From: Bacteroidaceae bacterium
GTDB taxonomy: Bacteria; Bacteroidota; Bacteroidia; Bacteroidales; Bacteroidaceae
NCBI GenBank assembly: GCA_017534815.1
Contig: JAFXVS010000037.1
Span: forward strand, 32,704 to 96,703
Reading direction: 5' to 3'
Length of the DNA stretch: 64,000 bases
Both the position numbers and the translations under genes were made by a program. The notes beneath the pieces were generated by a model. The model was not told the origin of the DNA and ran no database searches. It worked only from the letters and a program-made list of their open reading frames with translations. Below, one piece after another: positions 1-15,884 of the stretch (the stretch's first letter is position 1; every line of letters begins with the position of its first letter).

Positions 1-353
1 CTGCATCCTCCTGGGAGAATGAAGCAACGGAAGGGCGGCAGGGTGGCATTGATGGCGTCGATTTCCTGTTCGAGACCTGTGACCATATCTTCGGTCACGA
101 TGTTGCCTGGACGCACGTCTTTCTGGGTGTTGTCTGTGGCGAGATAGCCTCCTACAACAAAGAGCTGCCCTTGTATGTCGGTGAGGAACTGGATGTCATG
201 CTCGCTGGCGCAGTAGGTGATGAGCAGCCCGATGTGGGAACACAGTTCGTCGATGGTTCCGTATGATTCGAGTCGGGCGCAGGTCTTGCTGACTCGCTGG
301 CCTCCAACGAGGGAGGTCTGTCCTTGGTCTCCTGTTCGTGTGTAGATGTTCAT
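1..353 (-). CDS. PduO-type ATP:cob(I)alamin adenosyltransferase, C-terminus outside window
   Basis: I translated this from the sequence; the gene runs off the left edge, so only about 117 N-terminal residues are present. The start ATG is at 353-351. The protein opens with NIYTRTGDQGQTSLVGG, the hallmark ATP-binding N-terminus of the PduO/MMAB family, followed by RVSK, then ESYGTIDEL, and near the edge FILPGG, all conserved family blocks. Enzymes of this family transfer the adenosyl group of ATP to cob(I)alamin to make coenzyme B12, in the cytoplasm. In Bacteroidales this usually supports methylmalonyl-CoA mutase, though no such gene is in view. It is the third gene of a minus-strand group after a histidine kinase and a methyltransferase-like protein, separated from the latter by a heptamer repeat tract. 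Confidence 0.9.
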   Translation of the reverse strand, partial: MNIYTRTGDQGQTSLVGGQRVSKTCARLESYGTIDELCSHIGLLITYCASEHDIQFLTDIQGQLFVVGGYLATDNTQKDVRPGNIVTEDMVTGLEQEIDAINATLPPFRCFILPGGC

Positions 354-357
354 AAAG

Positions 358-399
358 TTTAGTGTTTAGAGTTTAGGGGTGAGAGTATAGGGTTTAGAG
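358..399. repeat. Heptamer repeat tract, GTTTAGA type, six units
   Basis: Six consecutive 7-bp units that are variants of GTTTAGA (GTTTAGT, GTTTAGA, GTTTAGG, GGTGAGA, GTATAGG, GTTTAGA). The tract fills the spacer between two minus-strand genes. On the minus strand the unit reads TCTAAAC, and its TAA is the stop codon of the upstream gene (396-394). Confidence 0.8.
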
Positions 400-834
400 G
401 AGGTAGTTTTGTTTGATGCGTTTATTGTCGAATATGACCAAGCCTCGTTCCTTCATGTCGAAGGTGATGATGGCTTTGGGGTCGTTGACGGTGTGAGTCC
501 AGAGGTCGGCGTTCTCGTTGTGGATGTGCTCCATGATGAGGACGGTGTCTGGTGTGACTTTCTGCACAGTCTCCTCATATAGTTTGGCTGCAACTTCTCC
601 CTTTTCATCGATGATGACGATGGGGCGTCCCTTGTAGTGGTTCTGGATGCGGAAGAGTTGCTGTTGCATGGGGGTGCAGAGGTTTTGCTCATCGTAGGCA
701 TAGTAGGGCAGGGGCTCGAAAAGAACGTCGCGAATGAGTTCGTAGGCCCACGGTGATTGAACACCAAACCCACGCCGATGGAGAGCGCGGGGCAGGCTTG
801 TGAGCAGCAGATATGTGGAGCGTCGCCAGTTCAT
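394..834 (-). CDS. Shortened SAM-methyltransferase-like protein
   Basis: A 146-residue protein. Its N-terminus (RALHRRGFGVQSPWAYELI, then YYAY) resembles the conserved start of a Bacteroidetes family of predicted class I O-methyltransferases, which begin with 'HGVHSPFVF'-like sequence. Its C-terminus (ITFDMKERGLVIFDNKRIKQN) resembles the end of the same family. Members I know of are about 230-250 residues; here the middle part with the glycine-rich SAM-binding loop appears to be missing, so enzyme activity is doubtful. An internal deletion is one explanation, a natural short paralogue another. It lies 25 bp after the histidine kinase gene, probably cotranscribed with it. The stop codon falls inside a heptamer repeat. 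Confidence 0.55.
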   Translation of the reverse strand: MNWRRSTYLLLTSLPRALHRRGFGVQSPWAYELIRDVLFEPLPYYAYDEQNLCTPMQQQLFRIQNHYKGRPIVIIDEKGEVAAKLYEETVQKVTPDTVLIMEHIHNENADLWTHTVNDPKAIITFDMKERGLVIFDNKRIKQNYLL

Positions 835-859
835 GTCCTGATGAGTCTATTTGTCTTTA

Positions 860-2734
860 TTAGTCTATTTCCAGCATATGTGCCTTGATATAGTATTCTT
901 CTTCGTCTTCCTCTTGGGGAGGGGTGTAGTTGAGTATGGTGAAGACGAATTGTGCTCCGTCCGTATAGTTCGTGTTGAGATAGATGTCGCCACCCAATGC
1001 TCGTGCGATGAGGCGGCAGGCATAGAGTCCCAATCCGAGTCCAGGGCTGTAGTGGTCGATTTTCTCGAAGTGCTCGAAGATGATTTCCGCTTTCTCTGGT
1101 GGCACGCCTGTACCTGTGTCCGTCACGATGAATTGCAGTTTCTCCCTGCCGATGAAGTGTGCCACCGTGAGGGTGATCTTGCCGCTGGTGGTGTTCTTGC
1201 AAGCGTTGGAGATGAGGTTGTGCAGCACTTGTCCGATGCGCTTCTTGTCTGAACAGAAAGTCATGCCCTCTTCTTGAGGTTCATAGACGAGTTCCACATC
1301 TGGTTGGAGGAGGCTCTTGTTGTTTTCGATGTGGCTGAGGCATAGTTCATCGATGTTTATCTCATCAAACTGGAAGTTGAAGGTGCCGACCTCCATGTTG
1401 CTGACGTCGATGATGCCGTCGAGGGTGGAGAGAAGCTGGTTGTTGCTCTCCTGAATGTATCCGTTGTAGAGGGTGCGTTCTTCGTCGGAGAGGTTGTTGG
1501 ACATGAGTTGTGCGAATCCCATGATGGCGTTCAGCGGGGTACGTATCTCATGCCTCATGTTCTGGATGAAGACGGTCTTGATGCGGTCGGCGATAGCGGC
1601 CTGATCGAGTGCCTTCTGCAATTGGTTGGCACGTCTCCGCTCTTCGATGGCCCGTCGTTGTCGCCAGCCCAAGAAGAATGCGACCACCAGACCCAGTGCC
1701 AGGAGGATGAAGGTGACGATGAGCAGATTCTTCTTCGTCTTCTCGCTTTGGGCAAGGTGTTCCTTGTGAGCGGTGTAGGATGCGTTGATGACAGGGAAGT
1801 ATTTCGACACGTCCAATGCAAGTCTTCTGGAAGGATAAGTGTTGGCATCCTCCATCGTACACATCAGATAGGCATAGGCACGGTCGATGTCCCCTTCATC
1901 GTAGAGGGCGCGAACCAGATAGGGGAGTGCCTCGTAGGTCGTGTAGCCGTTCTTCAGGTTGCACAGGGCGGTGTTGGCCATATAATAGATGTATTCCTGA
2001 GGGTTGTTCTGCAGTTTGTGGGCAAACGCCAACACCATACTCATCCTGCAACGATCCATTCCCTTCGTCTTGGGGTATTTCTCTTCCAGCACTTGCATGG
2101 CTTTTTCTGGGTGGTTGAGATAGACTTCCTTGTTGGCTTTGACGATGTCTTTCTCGTAGCCGTCAGGCAGAAGCCCGATGATGCTGTCGTAGAGTGCCAC
2201 CATCTGCTTCTCCTCGTCTGTCACGATGCTGATGTCTGCCATATATTCGGCAATCTTCTCATAGTTGTGCTGACGGGTGAGGTAATAGTGCAGTTGTTCC
2301 CTTCTCGACAGTTTTGACGGGTCGATGCTCGCCACGAGCTGGTCTGCCCTGTGGTAGAGTCCCATGATGCCGTAGGTGAGGGATGAGTTGAGTTTGACCC
2401 ATGCCTGCAGGTTGGGGTCATTTTCATACTCTTCTGTCTTTTGGATACGTTGCAAGGCCTTCAATGCCTGCCTTCCGTCATAATTGGCGAGGGCTTGATA
2501 GAGTTCCTTGCATTTGCTCACATAGTCATCCATGTGACACGAATTGACCAGCTGTTCCAGACTGTCGGCACGCATTTGTTGCAGCATCTGGTAGTGTTTC
2601 TTCTTGGCGATGACGCTGTCCAACTCCACCAGCACCCCCTCTACCTCCTTTTTGCTGTGGCTGGTCTGCTGGGCAAAAATGGATAGAGGAATGTTCATCA
2701 ATAGCAATAATATGATAGTACGTACTATCGGCAT
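860..2734 (-). CDS. Membrane sensor histidine kinase with TPR-like periplasmic domain
   Basis: A 624-residue protein with an N-terminal signal sequence (residues 1-21), a helical periplasmic region of about 300 residues with TPR-like spacing, one membrane segment (KKNLLIVTFILLALGLVV, about 334-356), a short coiled coil, and a kinase core. The HisKA motif is FIQNMRHEIRTPLNAIMGF with phospho-accepting His near residue 394. ATP-binding blocks follow: N box NLISNACKN, G1 DTGTGVP, and G2 GLGLGLYACRLIARALGG. It autophosphorylates on His and passes the phosphate to a response regulator. No receiver domain is fused and no regulator gene is adjacent, so its partner is elsewhere. The layout (signal peptide, TPR, TM, HisKA, HATPase) is common in Bacteroidetes. 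It is probably the first gene of the leftmost minus-strand group. Confidence 0.9.
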   Translation of the reverse strand: MPIVRTIILLLLMNIPLSIFAQQTSHSKKEVEGVLVELDSVIAKKKHYQMLQQMRADSLEQLVNSCHMDDYVSKCKELYQALANYDGRQALKALQRIQKTEEYENDPNLQAWVKLNSSLTYGIMGLYHRADQLVASIDPSKLSRREQLHYYLTRQHNYEKIAEYMADISIVTDEEKQMVALYDSIIGLLPDGYEKDIVKANKEVYLNHPEKAMQVLEEKYPKTKGMDRCRMSMVLAFAHKLQNNPQEYIYYMANTALCNLKNGYTTYEALPYLVRALYDEGDIDRAYAYLMCTMEDANTYPSRRLALDVSKYFPVINASYTAHKEHLAQSEKTKKNLLIVTFILLALGLVVAFFLGWRQRRAIEERRRANQLQKALDQAAIADRIKTVFIQNMRHEIRTPLNAIMGFAQLMSNNLSDEERTLYNGYIQESNNQLLSTLDGIIDVSNMEVGTFNFQFDEINIDELCLSHIENNKSLLQPDVELVYEPQEEGMTFCSDKKRIGQVLHNLISNACKNTTSGKITLTVAHFIGREKLQFIVTDTGTGVPPEKAEIIFEHFEKIDHYSPGLGLGLYACRLIARALGGDIYLNTNYTDGAQFVFTILNYTPPQEEDEEEYYIKAHMLEID

Positions 2735-2903
2735 AGTTTTTACAAAAATAGGTTAGGTTGAAATAGATTTATTCTCTCACTATCTTGAAATGACGGGGCA
2801 AATGTAGGGAATACTTTGATAAAAAGCACAAGAAATCATTGTTTTTTTCTTCGATTCGAGGAAAAATAATCATTTATGAGGATTTTTATTCTACTTTTTG
2901 TGT

Positions 2904-2911
2904 TAACTTTG
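2904..2911 (+). promoter_or_regulatory. Candidate Bacteroidetes -7 box upstream of birA
   Basis: TAACTTTG matches the TAnnTTTG -7 consensus of the main Bacteroidetes sigma factor. It ends 17 bp before the birA ATG, so the leader would be very short. I see no convincing -33 TTTG at the usual distance. Confidence 0.5.
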
Positions 2912-2928
2912 CATGAAAAAAGTAACGC

Positions 2929-3696
2929 ATGGTGAACATCTCACGCATCAATCTTCCCACCGTCGATTCGACCAATTCCTTTGTCCGGACGATGTTGCAG
3001 GAAGAGGGAACGGGGCACGTGATGTCGGCAAACTCTTTGCCTGGCTTCACCTTGGTGGTGGCTGATGACCAGACGCGAGGTCGGGGGCAACAAGGCAATT
3101 CGTGGGAGACGGAGAAGGGCAAGAACCTGACGTTTTCCCTGCTGTGTCATCCTGACTTCATCCTTGCCTCGCGTCAGTGGTTGCTCTCACAATGCATGGC
3201 CGTCGCCATTCAGCAGACCCTTTCCCATTATGTGGAGGGTGTGGAGGTGAAATGGCCGAATGACATCTATGTGGGCGACCAGAAGATCAGCGGCACGCTC
3301 ATTGAGTGCGACCTTCAGGGGAAGCACATTGCCAACTGCATCATCGGGGTGGGCATCAACATCAATCAGACGGTCTTCCGAAGCGATGCGCCCAATCCCA
3401 CCTCCTTGCAGCTGCTGACAGGTCGTGAACATGACCGTGAAGAGGTTCTCTCCTCGCTCCTTCAGCATTTTCAGCATTATTATGCGCTGTTGCAGGAGGG
3501 GCATGAGGACACCATCCGCCAACTCTATATGCTGCATCTCTATCGATGTGAGGGCTTTCATCGTTATCGTGATGTGCGAGGGGAGTTCATGGCCGAGATT
3601 GCTGAGGTGGAACCGACTGGACATCTCCGTCTCCGTTTCGAGGACGGCAACGTGGTGCGCTACGAGTTGAAGGAAGTACAATTCATCAAAGACTAA
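2929..3696 (+). CDS. birA: Biotin--[acetyl-CoA-carboxylase] ligase
   Basis: A 255-residue cytoplasmic enzyme that activates biotin with ATP and attaches it to the biotin carrier protein of acyl-CoA carboxylases. Family motifs are clear: TVDSTNSF at 11-18, the biotinyl-AMP loop GRGQQGNSW at 51-59, and KWPNDIYV at 108-115 with KISGTLIE just after. There is no N-terminal helix-turn-helix, so it is a group I ligase and not a biotin repressor like the E. coli protein. It is divergent from the histidine kinase and sits 1 bp upstream of queA, so both are probably cotranscribed. The start chosen is the ATG right after the -7 box; it gives the usual N-terminus of short BirA proteins. Confidence 0.95.
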   Translation: MVNISRINLPTVDSTNSFVRTMLQEEGTGHVMSANSLPGFTLVVADDQTRGRGQQGNSWETEKGKNLTFSLLCHPDFILASRQWLLSQCMAVAIQQTLSHYVEGVEVKWPNDIYVGDQKISGTLIECDLQGKHIANCIIGVGININQTVFRSDAPNPTSLQLLTGREHDREEVLSSLLQHFQHYYALLQEGHEDTIRQLYMLHLYRCEGFHRYRDVRGEFMAEIAEVEPTGHLRLRFEDGNVVRYELKEVQFIKD

Positions 3697-3697
3697 A

Positions 3698-4951
3698 ATG
3701 CAGAACGATTTGAATCCGAAGAATATACATATTGCTGATTACAACTATGACTTGCCTGATGAGCGCATTGCCAAGTTCCCTTTGGCTGAACGCGACAGCA
3801 GCAAGTTGCTCATCTACAAGCATGGCGAAGTGAGCGAGGACATCTTCTCATCCCTGCCCAAGTATCTGCCGTCGGGTGCCCTGATGGTGTTCAACAACAC
3901 GAAAGTCATCCAGGCACGACTGCACTTCCGCAAGGCTTCCGTCGATGGGGTGCAGGGGGCGCTCATCGAGGTCTTTTGCCTCGAACCAGCCCTTCCCAAC
4001 GACTATCAGCTGAACTTCTCCCAGAAGGGGAGCGTGCAGTGGTATTGTCTGGTGGGCAATCTGAAGAAGTGGAAGGAGGGCAAGCTTCTCCGTGAGATCC
4101 AGATGCCCAATGGCGAGAAGGTCACGTTGGCTTGTGAACGCATGGGACTGCATGGCACCTCCCACATCGTCGCATTCACTTGGGATGGCGACTACACTTG
4201 GGCAGAGCTGCTCGATGCTGTGGGTGAACTGCCCATCCCCCCTTATCTCAACCGTGCCACGCAGGAGAGCGACAAGACCACCTACCAGACGGTCTATTCC
4301 AAGATCAAGGGTTCTGTGGCGGCTCCGACGGCTGGGCTGCACTTCACGGAGCGTGTGCTCCAAGCCATCGATGAGGCGGGCATCGACCGTGAGGAACTGA
4401 CCCTACATGTGGGAGCAGGCACCTTCAAACCCGTGAAGAGCGAGGAGATTGGCGGTCACGACATGCACACGGAACATATCGCCGTACGTCGCCAGACCAT
4501 CGAGAAGCTCATTGCCCACGGAGGTGAGGCCATCGCCGTAGGCACCACCAGCGTGCGCACCCTCGAAAGCCTCTACTACATGGGCATCCTCGCCCTGCAG
4601 GGCAAGGAAGACCTCCATGTGCCCCAATGGATGCCGTACGAGGAACAACTGTCCAAAGAAATCGCCCAGCGCGTGGGCTGGTCAACTCTCAACTCATTGC
4701 AAGCTCTCCTCTCCTACATGGACACTCATCATCTCTACGTCCTCCATTCCTCCACCCAGATCATCATCGCCCCTGGCTACGACTATCACATCGTGCGCCG
4801 CATGGTCACCAACTTCCACCAACCCCAATCCACCCTGCTCCTGCTCGTGTCAGCCTTCCTGAAAGGCGATTGGCGCAAAGTCTATGACTATGCCCTCAGC
4901 CACGATTTCCGTTTCCTCAGTTATGGCGACTCCTCCCTGCTGATTCCCTGA
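3698..4951 (+). CDS. queA: S-adenosylmethionine:tRNA ribosyltransferase-isomerase
   Basis: A 417-residue cytoplasmic enzyme of queuosine biosynthesis. It moves the ribosyl part of SAM to 7-aminomethyl-7-deazaguanine in tRNA, giving epoxyqueuosine at the wobble position. Recognisable blocks include YDLPDERIAKFPLAERD near the N-terminus, LMVFNNTKVIQARL, GELPIPPYLNR, SVAAPTAGLHFTERVL, LHVGAGTFKPVK, AVGTTSVRTLES and NFHQPQSTLLLLVSAFLK. The length is somewhat above the E. coli protein. It starts 1 bp after the birA stop codon. The gene is intact. Confidence 0.97.
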   Translation: MQNDLNPKNIHIADYNYDLPDERIAKFPLAERDSSKLLIYKHGEVSEDIFSSLPKYLPSGALMVFNNTKVIQARLHFRKASVDGVQGALIEVFCLEPALPNDYQLNFSQKGSVQWYCLVGNLKKWKEGKLLREIQMPNGEKVTLACERMGLHGTSHIVAFTWDGDYTWAELLDAVGELPIPPYLNRATQESDKTTYQTVYSKIKGSVAAPTAGLHFTERVLQAIDEAGIDREELTLHVGAGTFKPVKSEEIGGHDMHTEHIAVRRQTIEKLIAHGGEAIAVGTTSVRTLESLYYMGILALQGKEDLHVPQWMPYEEQLSKEIAQRVGWSTLNSLQALLSYMDTHHLYVLHSSTQIIIAPGYDYHIVRRMVTNFHQPQSTLLLLVSAFLKGDWRKVYDYALSHDFRFLSYGDSSLLIP

Positions 4952-4990
4952 GATGATGACCCCAAAACGAATTAAACTCAATGACCCGAT

Positions 4991-6682
4991 ATGAAAAAGT
5001 TTCTTACACTTTTAGTTTTTAGTTTTTCACTTTTCACTTCCTATGCCCAGCGTGACATCTGGATTGACATCAACGGCATCCGCGACCTCACGGCCGACTC
5101 CATCGACATCGCCAATCAGGCGCGCCCCGTGCCGGGCAGCAACCGTATAGGTAACAACCCCGTGCTCTTCCTCGTGGGCAACAGCACCATGCGCACAGGC
5201 ACCCTCGGCAACGGCAACAACGGACAGTGGGGCTGGGGATTCTATGCCCACGAATACTACGATGCGGAGAAGATCACCGTCGAGAACCACGCCCTCGGAG
5301 GCACTTCGCCCCGCACCTTCTACACGATGCTCTGGCAACCCGTCCTCGAGGCTGTGAAGAAAGGCGATTATGTGTTCCTCGAACTCGGTCACAACGACAA
5401 TGGCCCCATCGACTCCATCCGCGCCCGTTCCTCCTACCGTCCTGACGGCCACCTCGAAGTGCGCGAGGACTCCATCTCCATCTACAACAAGGTGACCCAC
5501 GCACAGGAGACCGTCTATACCTTTGGGGGCTACATGCGCCGTTTCATCCGTGACGTGCGTGCCAAAGGCGCGACGCCCGTCCTCTTCACCCTGACCCCTC
5601 GCAACGACTACGAGCCCGACAATCCACAGCGCATCCAGCGCAAGCTCGCCGACTTCACACCCGCCATCTTCGCCATCGGCCGAGAGACCAACACGCCTGT
5701 CATCGACCTCGAAGACATCTCCGCCACCAAACTTGAGCAGTATGGCCCTTGGAAGACCAACTACCACTTCTACCTCGACAAGATCCATTCCTCCGCCTAT
5801 GGGGCACGCATGAATGCCGCCAGTGCCGCTGAGGGCATCCTTGCCTCCGACGATCCTCAGCTCGCCTTCCTCAAGACCTGCCTCAACGATAAGGTCACGC
5901 CCCAACGCTGTGACCAACGCCGTCAGACGGGCAAGCCCATGGTCTTCCTCTGTGGCGACTCCACCGGCAAGAACGAGGACAACCGTCCCGACGGCATGTG
6001 GGGCTGGGGCAGTCAGGGCTACACCATCTTCGACTCCACCAAATGCGTCTTCCAGAATCAGGCCATGGCAGGACGTTCCACCCGCACCTACATCGACGAA
6101 GGACGTTGGGAGGTGGTCTATAACTCCCTGCAGAAAGGTGATGTCGTGCTCATCCAGTTTGGCCACAACGACATCGGCGGCATCAAGGACGGCAAGAAAC
6201 GGGGTGTGCTCGCCACCGCCAAAGACTCCAGCGCCGTCTATTGCATGGAGAACAGCGGCGTATATAAGGTCATCTACTCCTATGGCTGGTACCTCAAGAA
6301 GATGATACGCGACGCACAGGAGAAGGGTGCCGTCCCTGTGCTCCTCTCCCTCACCCCGCGCAACGAATGGCACGAAGGCAACGGCCACAGTCGCGGCTTC
6401 ATCTATCCCGTCAACGAGAAGCGCGGCAAGCTCTACATCGAGCGTCGCAACGAGACCTTCGGTTCGTGGTGCCGTTCAGTGGCACGCGAGACTGGTTGCG
6501 AATTTGTCGATGTCCACAACATCACTGCCAATGCCCTCGACAAACTCGGCCCCGCCAAATCCGCCTCCTACTTCAAGAACGACCACACCCACACCTCCCT
6601 CAAGGGCGCCCAGCTCAATGCCAAGAGCGTCGCCCAAGGACTCCGCGACATCCAAAGCCCCGTGGCGTGGTTACTGAAGTGA
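4991..6682 (+). CDS. Secreted tandem SGNH esterase (rhamnogalacturonan acetylesterase-like)
   Basis: A 563-residue protein with a signal peptide (1-19) and two SGNH/GDSL hydrolase domains in tandem. Domain 1 has LFLVGNSTMRTG (nucleophile Ser 65), LGHNDNGP (near 137) and HSSAYGARMNA (near 266). Domain 2 has FLCGDSTGKN (Ser near 322), FGHNDIGG (near 392) and DHTHTSLKGAQLNA (near 528). Both follow the carbohydrate esterase family 12 pattern, where acetyl groups are taken off rhamnogalacturonan or related pectin; Ser and the Asp-x-x-His/His pair are kept in domain 2, while domain 1 has KIHSSAYG in place of DHTH. It should act in the periplasm or outside the cell. It sits alone 39 bp after queA, not in an obvious polysaccharide locus, and ends just before a large inverted repeat. 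Confidence 0.85.
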   Translation: MKKFLTLLVFSFSLFTSYAQRDIWIDINGIRDLTADSIDIANQARPVPGSNRIGNNPVLFLVGNSTMRTGTLGNGNNGQWGWGFYAHEYYDAEKITVENHALGGTSPRTFYTMLWQPVLEAVKKGDYVFLELGHNDNGPIDSIRARSSYRPDGHLEVREDSISIYNKVTHAQETVYTFGGYMRRFIRDVRAKGATPVLFTLTPRNDYEPDNPQRIQRKLADFTPAIFAIGRETNTPVIDLEDISATKLEQYGPWKTNYHFYLDKIHSSAYGARMNAASAAEGILASDDPQLAFLKTCLNDKVTPQRCDQRRQTGKPMVFLCGDSTGKNEDNRPDGMWGWGSQGYTIFDSTKCVFQNQAMAGRSTRTYIDEGRWEVVYNSLQKGDVVLIQFGHNDIGGIKDGKKRGVLATAKDSSAVYCMENSGVYKVIYSYGWYLKKMIRDAQEKGAVPVLLSLTPRNEWHEGNGHSRGFIYPVNEKRGKLYIERRNETFGSWCRSVARETGCEFVDVHNITANALDKLGPAKSASYFKNDHTHTSLKGAQLNAKSVAQGLRDIQSPVAWLLK

Positions 6683-6696
6683 ATGGAAACTTGATT

Positions 6697-6835
6697 GAAG
6701 TTAAAGAAGTTATCGAAGTTAACGCTTCGCTCGAAGTTAAAGACGATACTTTTTGCCACCAGCATCACATTCGTCGAACGAAGTGATAACTTCATTAACT
6801 TCGATAACTTCGAGCGCAGCGATAACTTCCGAAAT
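6697..6835. repeat. GAAGTTATCG-type inverted repeat cluster between convergent genes
   Basis: The left part carries GAAGTTA units (GAAGTTATCGAAGTTAACG, then CTTCGCTCGAAGTTA) and the right part carries the reverse complement (TAACTTCATTAACTTCG, ATAACTTCGAGCGCAGCG, ATAACTTC). The two halves can pair into a long stem around about 6745-6780. It lies between two convergent genes and probably acts as a bidirectional transcription stop. Confidence 0.7.
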
Positions 6836-6840
6836 TCAAA

Positions 6841-14193
<7,353 letters not shown>

Positions 14194-14240
14194 AAATATA
14201 TAGGTGTTGGTGTTGTTGAATCGGAAGTGAATGGGGTTGG

Positions 14241-15560
14241 TCACCATCGGGTGGTGAAGAGTCGGGGGGAGATGTTCAGGGAGAGCCATCCCCACTTCAG
14301 GCTGCCATCGTCGGAGGCGCGTTTCAGACGCTCCATGGTGTCGGTACCTGTCATGTAGGAAAATCCAGCTGAGACGTTGACTTCTTTGATGATTCGGTAG
14401 GATGCGCTCAACTCAAATTCGTGTCCGAGGGTTTTGTCCATATCGGGCAACTTAGTGCTCATGGCGAGGTAGTGGTAGGCGAGTCCGACTTTGAGGTCTT
14501 TGAGGGGCTTGACGTATCCTCCGATGAAGGCGTTCTGCAGACCGGGCGTAAAACCGTTGACGTAGGTGCTCACGTAGAAGAAGTCCATGGCTCCGTAGAA
14601 TTTGTGGTGGGAACCGTAGATGGGGTTGAAGCCTCTGATCACGTCATGCTTGATGAGTCCGAATCCTCCTTTTGGGGGTACGGCAAAGTATTTGTCGCCA
14701 CTCAGGTAGTCGTAGCCTGCTTCGAAGCCGTAGAAGGGACTCGGATTGACTTGTGCCTTGACGCTGCCCATCCATGCCTTGATCTTGGTGCCGTTTTCGT
14801 CTTTGCCCGTCTGACGGTAGTAGGAACCTTCGAGGGACCAGTATTTGGGACTGTATTTCAGATAGCCGCCGAACACTTGTTGCCACTCTGTGTGCTCGTC
14901 CTTGCCTTTCTCGCCACCTTGCATGCCGATGTTCAGGAAGAGGAGGGAGGCTCCCAGGGGGAACTTGGGCACGTCGTAGTGGTACCAGAGGGTCTGCATG
15001 GTTTTGTAGGGCTGTGCTCCGTTGGCGTAGTAGGTGCCGCCGTTGACGTTGTCGGCATTCTGGTTGTAGGCGAGCACGGCGTGTGCTTTGTGTCCGTGCC
15101 CTTCGTAGCCCAGTTTGAGTGCGTCGTGGGAGAGTCCTGTCATCGACCAGTCGTTGGAGCCCATGATGCGTTCATCGTCGTAGGAGAGCATCTGTCGGCC
15201 AATCTGGGTGAACAGACCGTTCTTGGCGACCAGCTTTGCCCAACCTTCATAGACGTTGATGTTTCCCTTGCCTGACTGTCCCCAGATGCTCTGGTGCTGG
15301 ATGTTCAGTTTGGTCTGCAACCAGGGTTTCTCGTAGCCCACAATCAGTCGGGTGCGTTCGAGCACGAAGTTCGACTTGTCCTCAATGTCTTCTTCGTCGG
15401 CACGGGTGAGTCCTCCGTCGCGGATTTCACCACGGGTCATCATCTGCAGGTCGAGGGTCAGCTGATTCTCCTTCTCCTCACTTTGGCTGGATGCGCCCAG
15501 CGACACGGTCAGCAGTGCGATGGTGGCAAGGAGCCTGACGGGAATAACGTGGGGCTTCAT
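14241..15560 (-). CDS. Outer-membrane porin, alginate-export (AlgE-like) family
   Basis: A 439-residue protein with a signal peptide (cleavage near the SQS after GASS) and a long series of alternating, aromatic-rich strands typical of an 18-strand barrel. Sequence such as LERTRLIVGYEKPW, QIGRQMLSYDDERIMGSNDW and HDALKLGYEG matches the 'alginate export' porin family. In Bacteroidetes such proteins are general or anionic-substrate porins; the name does not imply alginate. I start at the ATG at 15560, 4 bp after the stop codon of the STAS gene, because it leads straight into the signal peptide. The NRPS follows 47 bp downstream on the same strand, so cotranscription, and even a role in product traffic, is possible but not shown. 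Confidence 0.8.
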   Translation of the reverse strand: MKPHVIPVRLLATIALLTVSLGASSQSEEKENQLTLDLQMMTRGEIRDGGLTRADEEDIEDKSNFVLERTRLIVGYEKPWLQTKLNIQHQSIWGQSGKGNINVYEGWAKLVAKNGLFTQIGRQMLSYDDERIMGSNDWSMTGLSHDALKLGYEGHGHKAHAVLAYNQNADNVNGGTYYANGAQPYKTMQTLWYHYDVPKFPLGASLLFLNIGMQGGEKGKDEHTEWQQVFGGYLKYSPKYWSLEGSYYRQTGKDENGTKIKAWMGSVKAQVNPSPFYGFEAGYDYLSGDKYFAVPPKGGFGLIKHDVIRGFNPIYGSHHKFYGAMDFFYVSTYVNGFTPGLQNAFIGGYVKPLKDLKVGLAYHYLAMSTKLPDMDKTLGHEFELSASYRIIKEVNVSAGFSYMTGTDTMERLKRASDDGSLKWGWLSLNISPRLFTTRW

Positions 15561-15564
15561 AGGC

Positions 15565-15870
15565 TCACTCGAAGTCGAAGAGGTCAATGAATCCTGTTAA
15601 CTTGAAGACGTCCTTGATGTCGTCGTTCACATGGCGCATGACGACACGACCGCCTCCCGCCTTGACTCCTTTCAGGATGCTGAACAGGATGCGCAGACCG
15701 CTGGAGGCGATGTACTCCAGTCCTTCGCAGTCGATGATCACGTCCTTCCCTCCGGTCTTGTAGAGGGGTTGCAGATTCTTCTCGGCCTCCAGAGCGGAAG
15801 CGGTGTCCATTTCTCCTTTCAGACAGACAAGGAACTTGCCTTCTTGTTCTTCAATTTTTGTTTCCATCAT
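15565..15870 (-). CDS. STAS-domain anti-anti-sigma factor-like protein
   Basis: A 101-residue single STAS domain. The family signature is present: DVIIDCEGLEYIASSGLRIL, where the second Ser of the SSG is the residue phosphorylated in SpoIIAA/RsbV. Proteins of this family bind an anti-sigma kinase when dephosphorylated and are released when phosphorylated. The adjacent upstream gene encodes both the matching phosphatase and a kinase-type ATPase domain, so the two genes make a complete partner-switching pair, 14 bp apart. Bacteroidetes have no sigma-B, so the output is unknown. Confidence 0.9.
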   Translation of the reverse strand: MMETKIEEQEGKFLVCLKGEMDTASALEAEKNLQPLYKTGGKDVIIDCEGLEYIASSGLRILFSILKGVKAGGGRVVMRHVNDDIKDVFKLTGFIDLFDFE

Positions 15871-15884
15871 GTTGGTTTTATAGG

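Noticed and set aside
5027-6388. Long open frame of 453 codons on the minus strand
   Set aside because: It is antisense to the tandem SGNH esterase, whose motifs are unmistakable; the antisense product is Val/Gly/Asp-rich without any domain, an effect of codon use.
14194-14295. Upstream start codon for the NRPS
   Set aside because: It would add 34 residues without similarity to a condensation domain; the ATG at 14193 begins directly at the domain.
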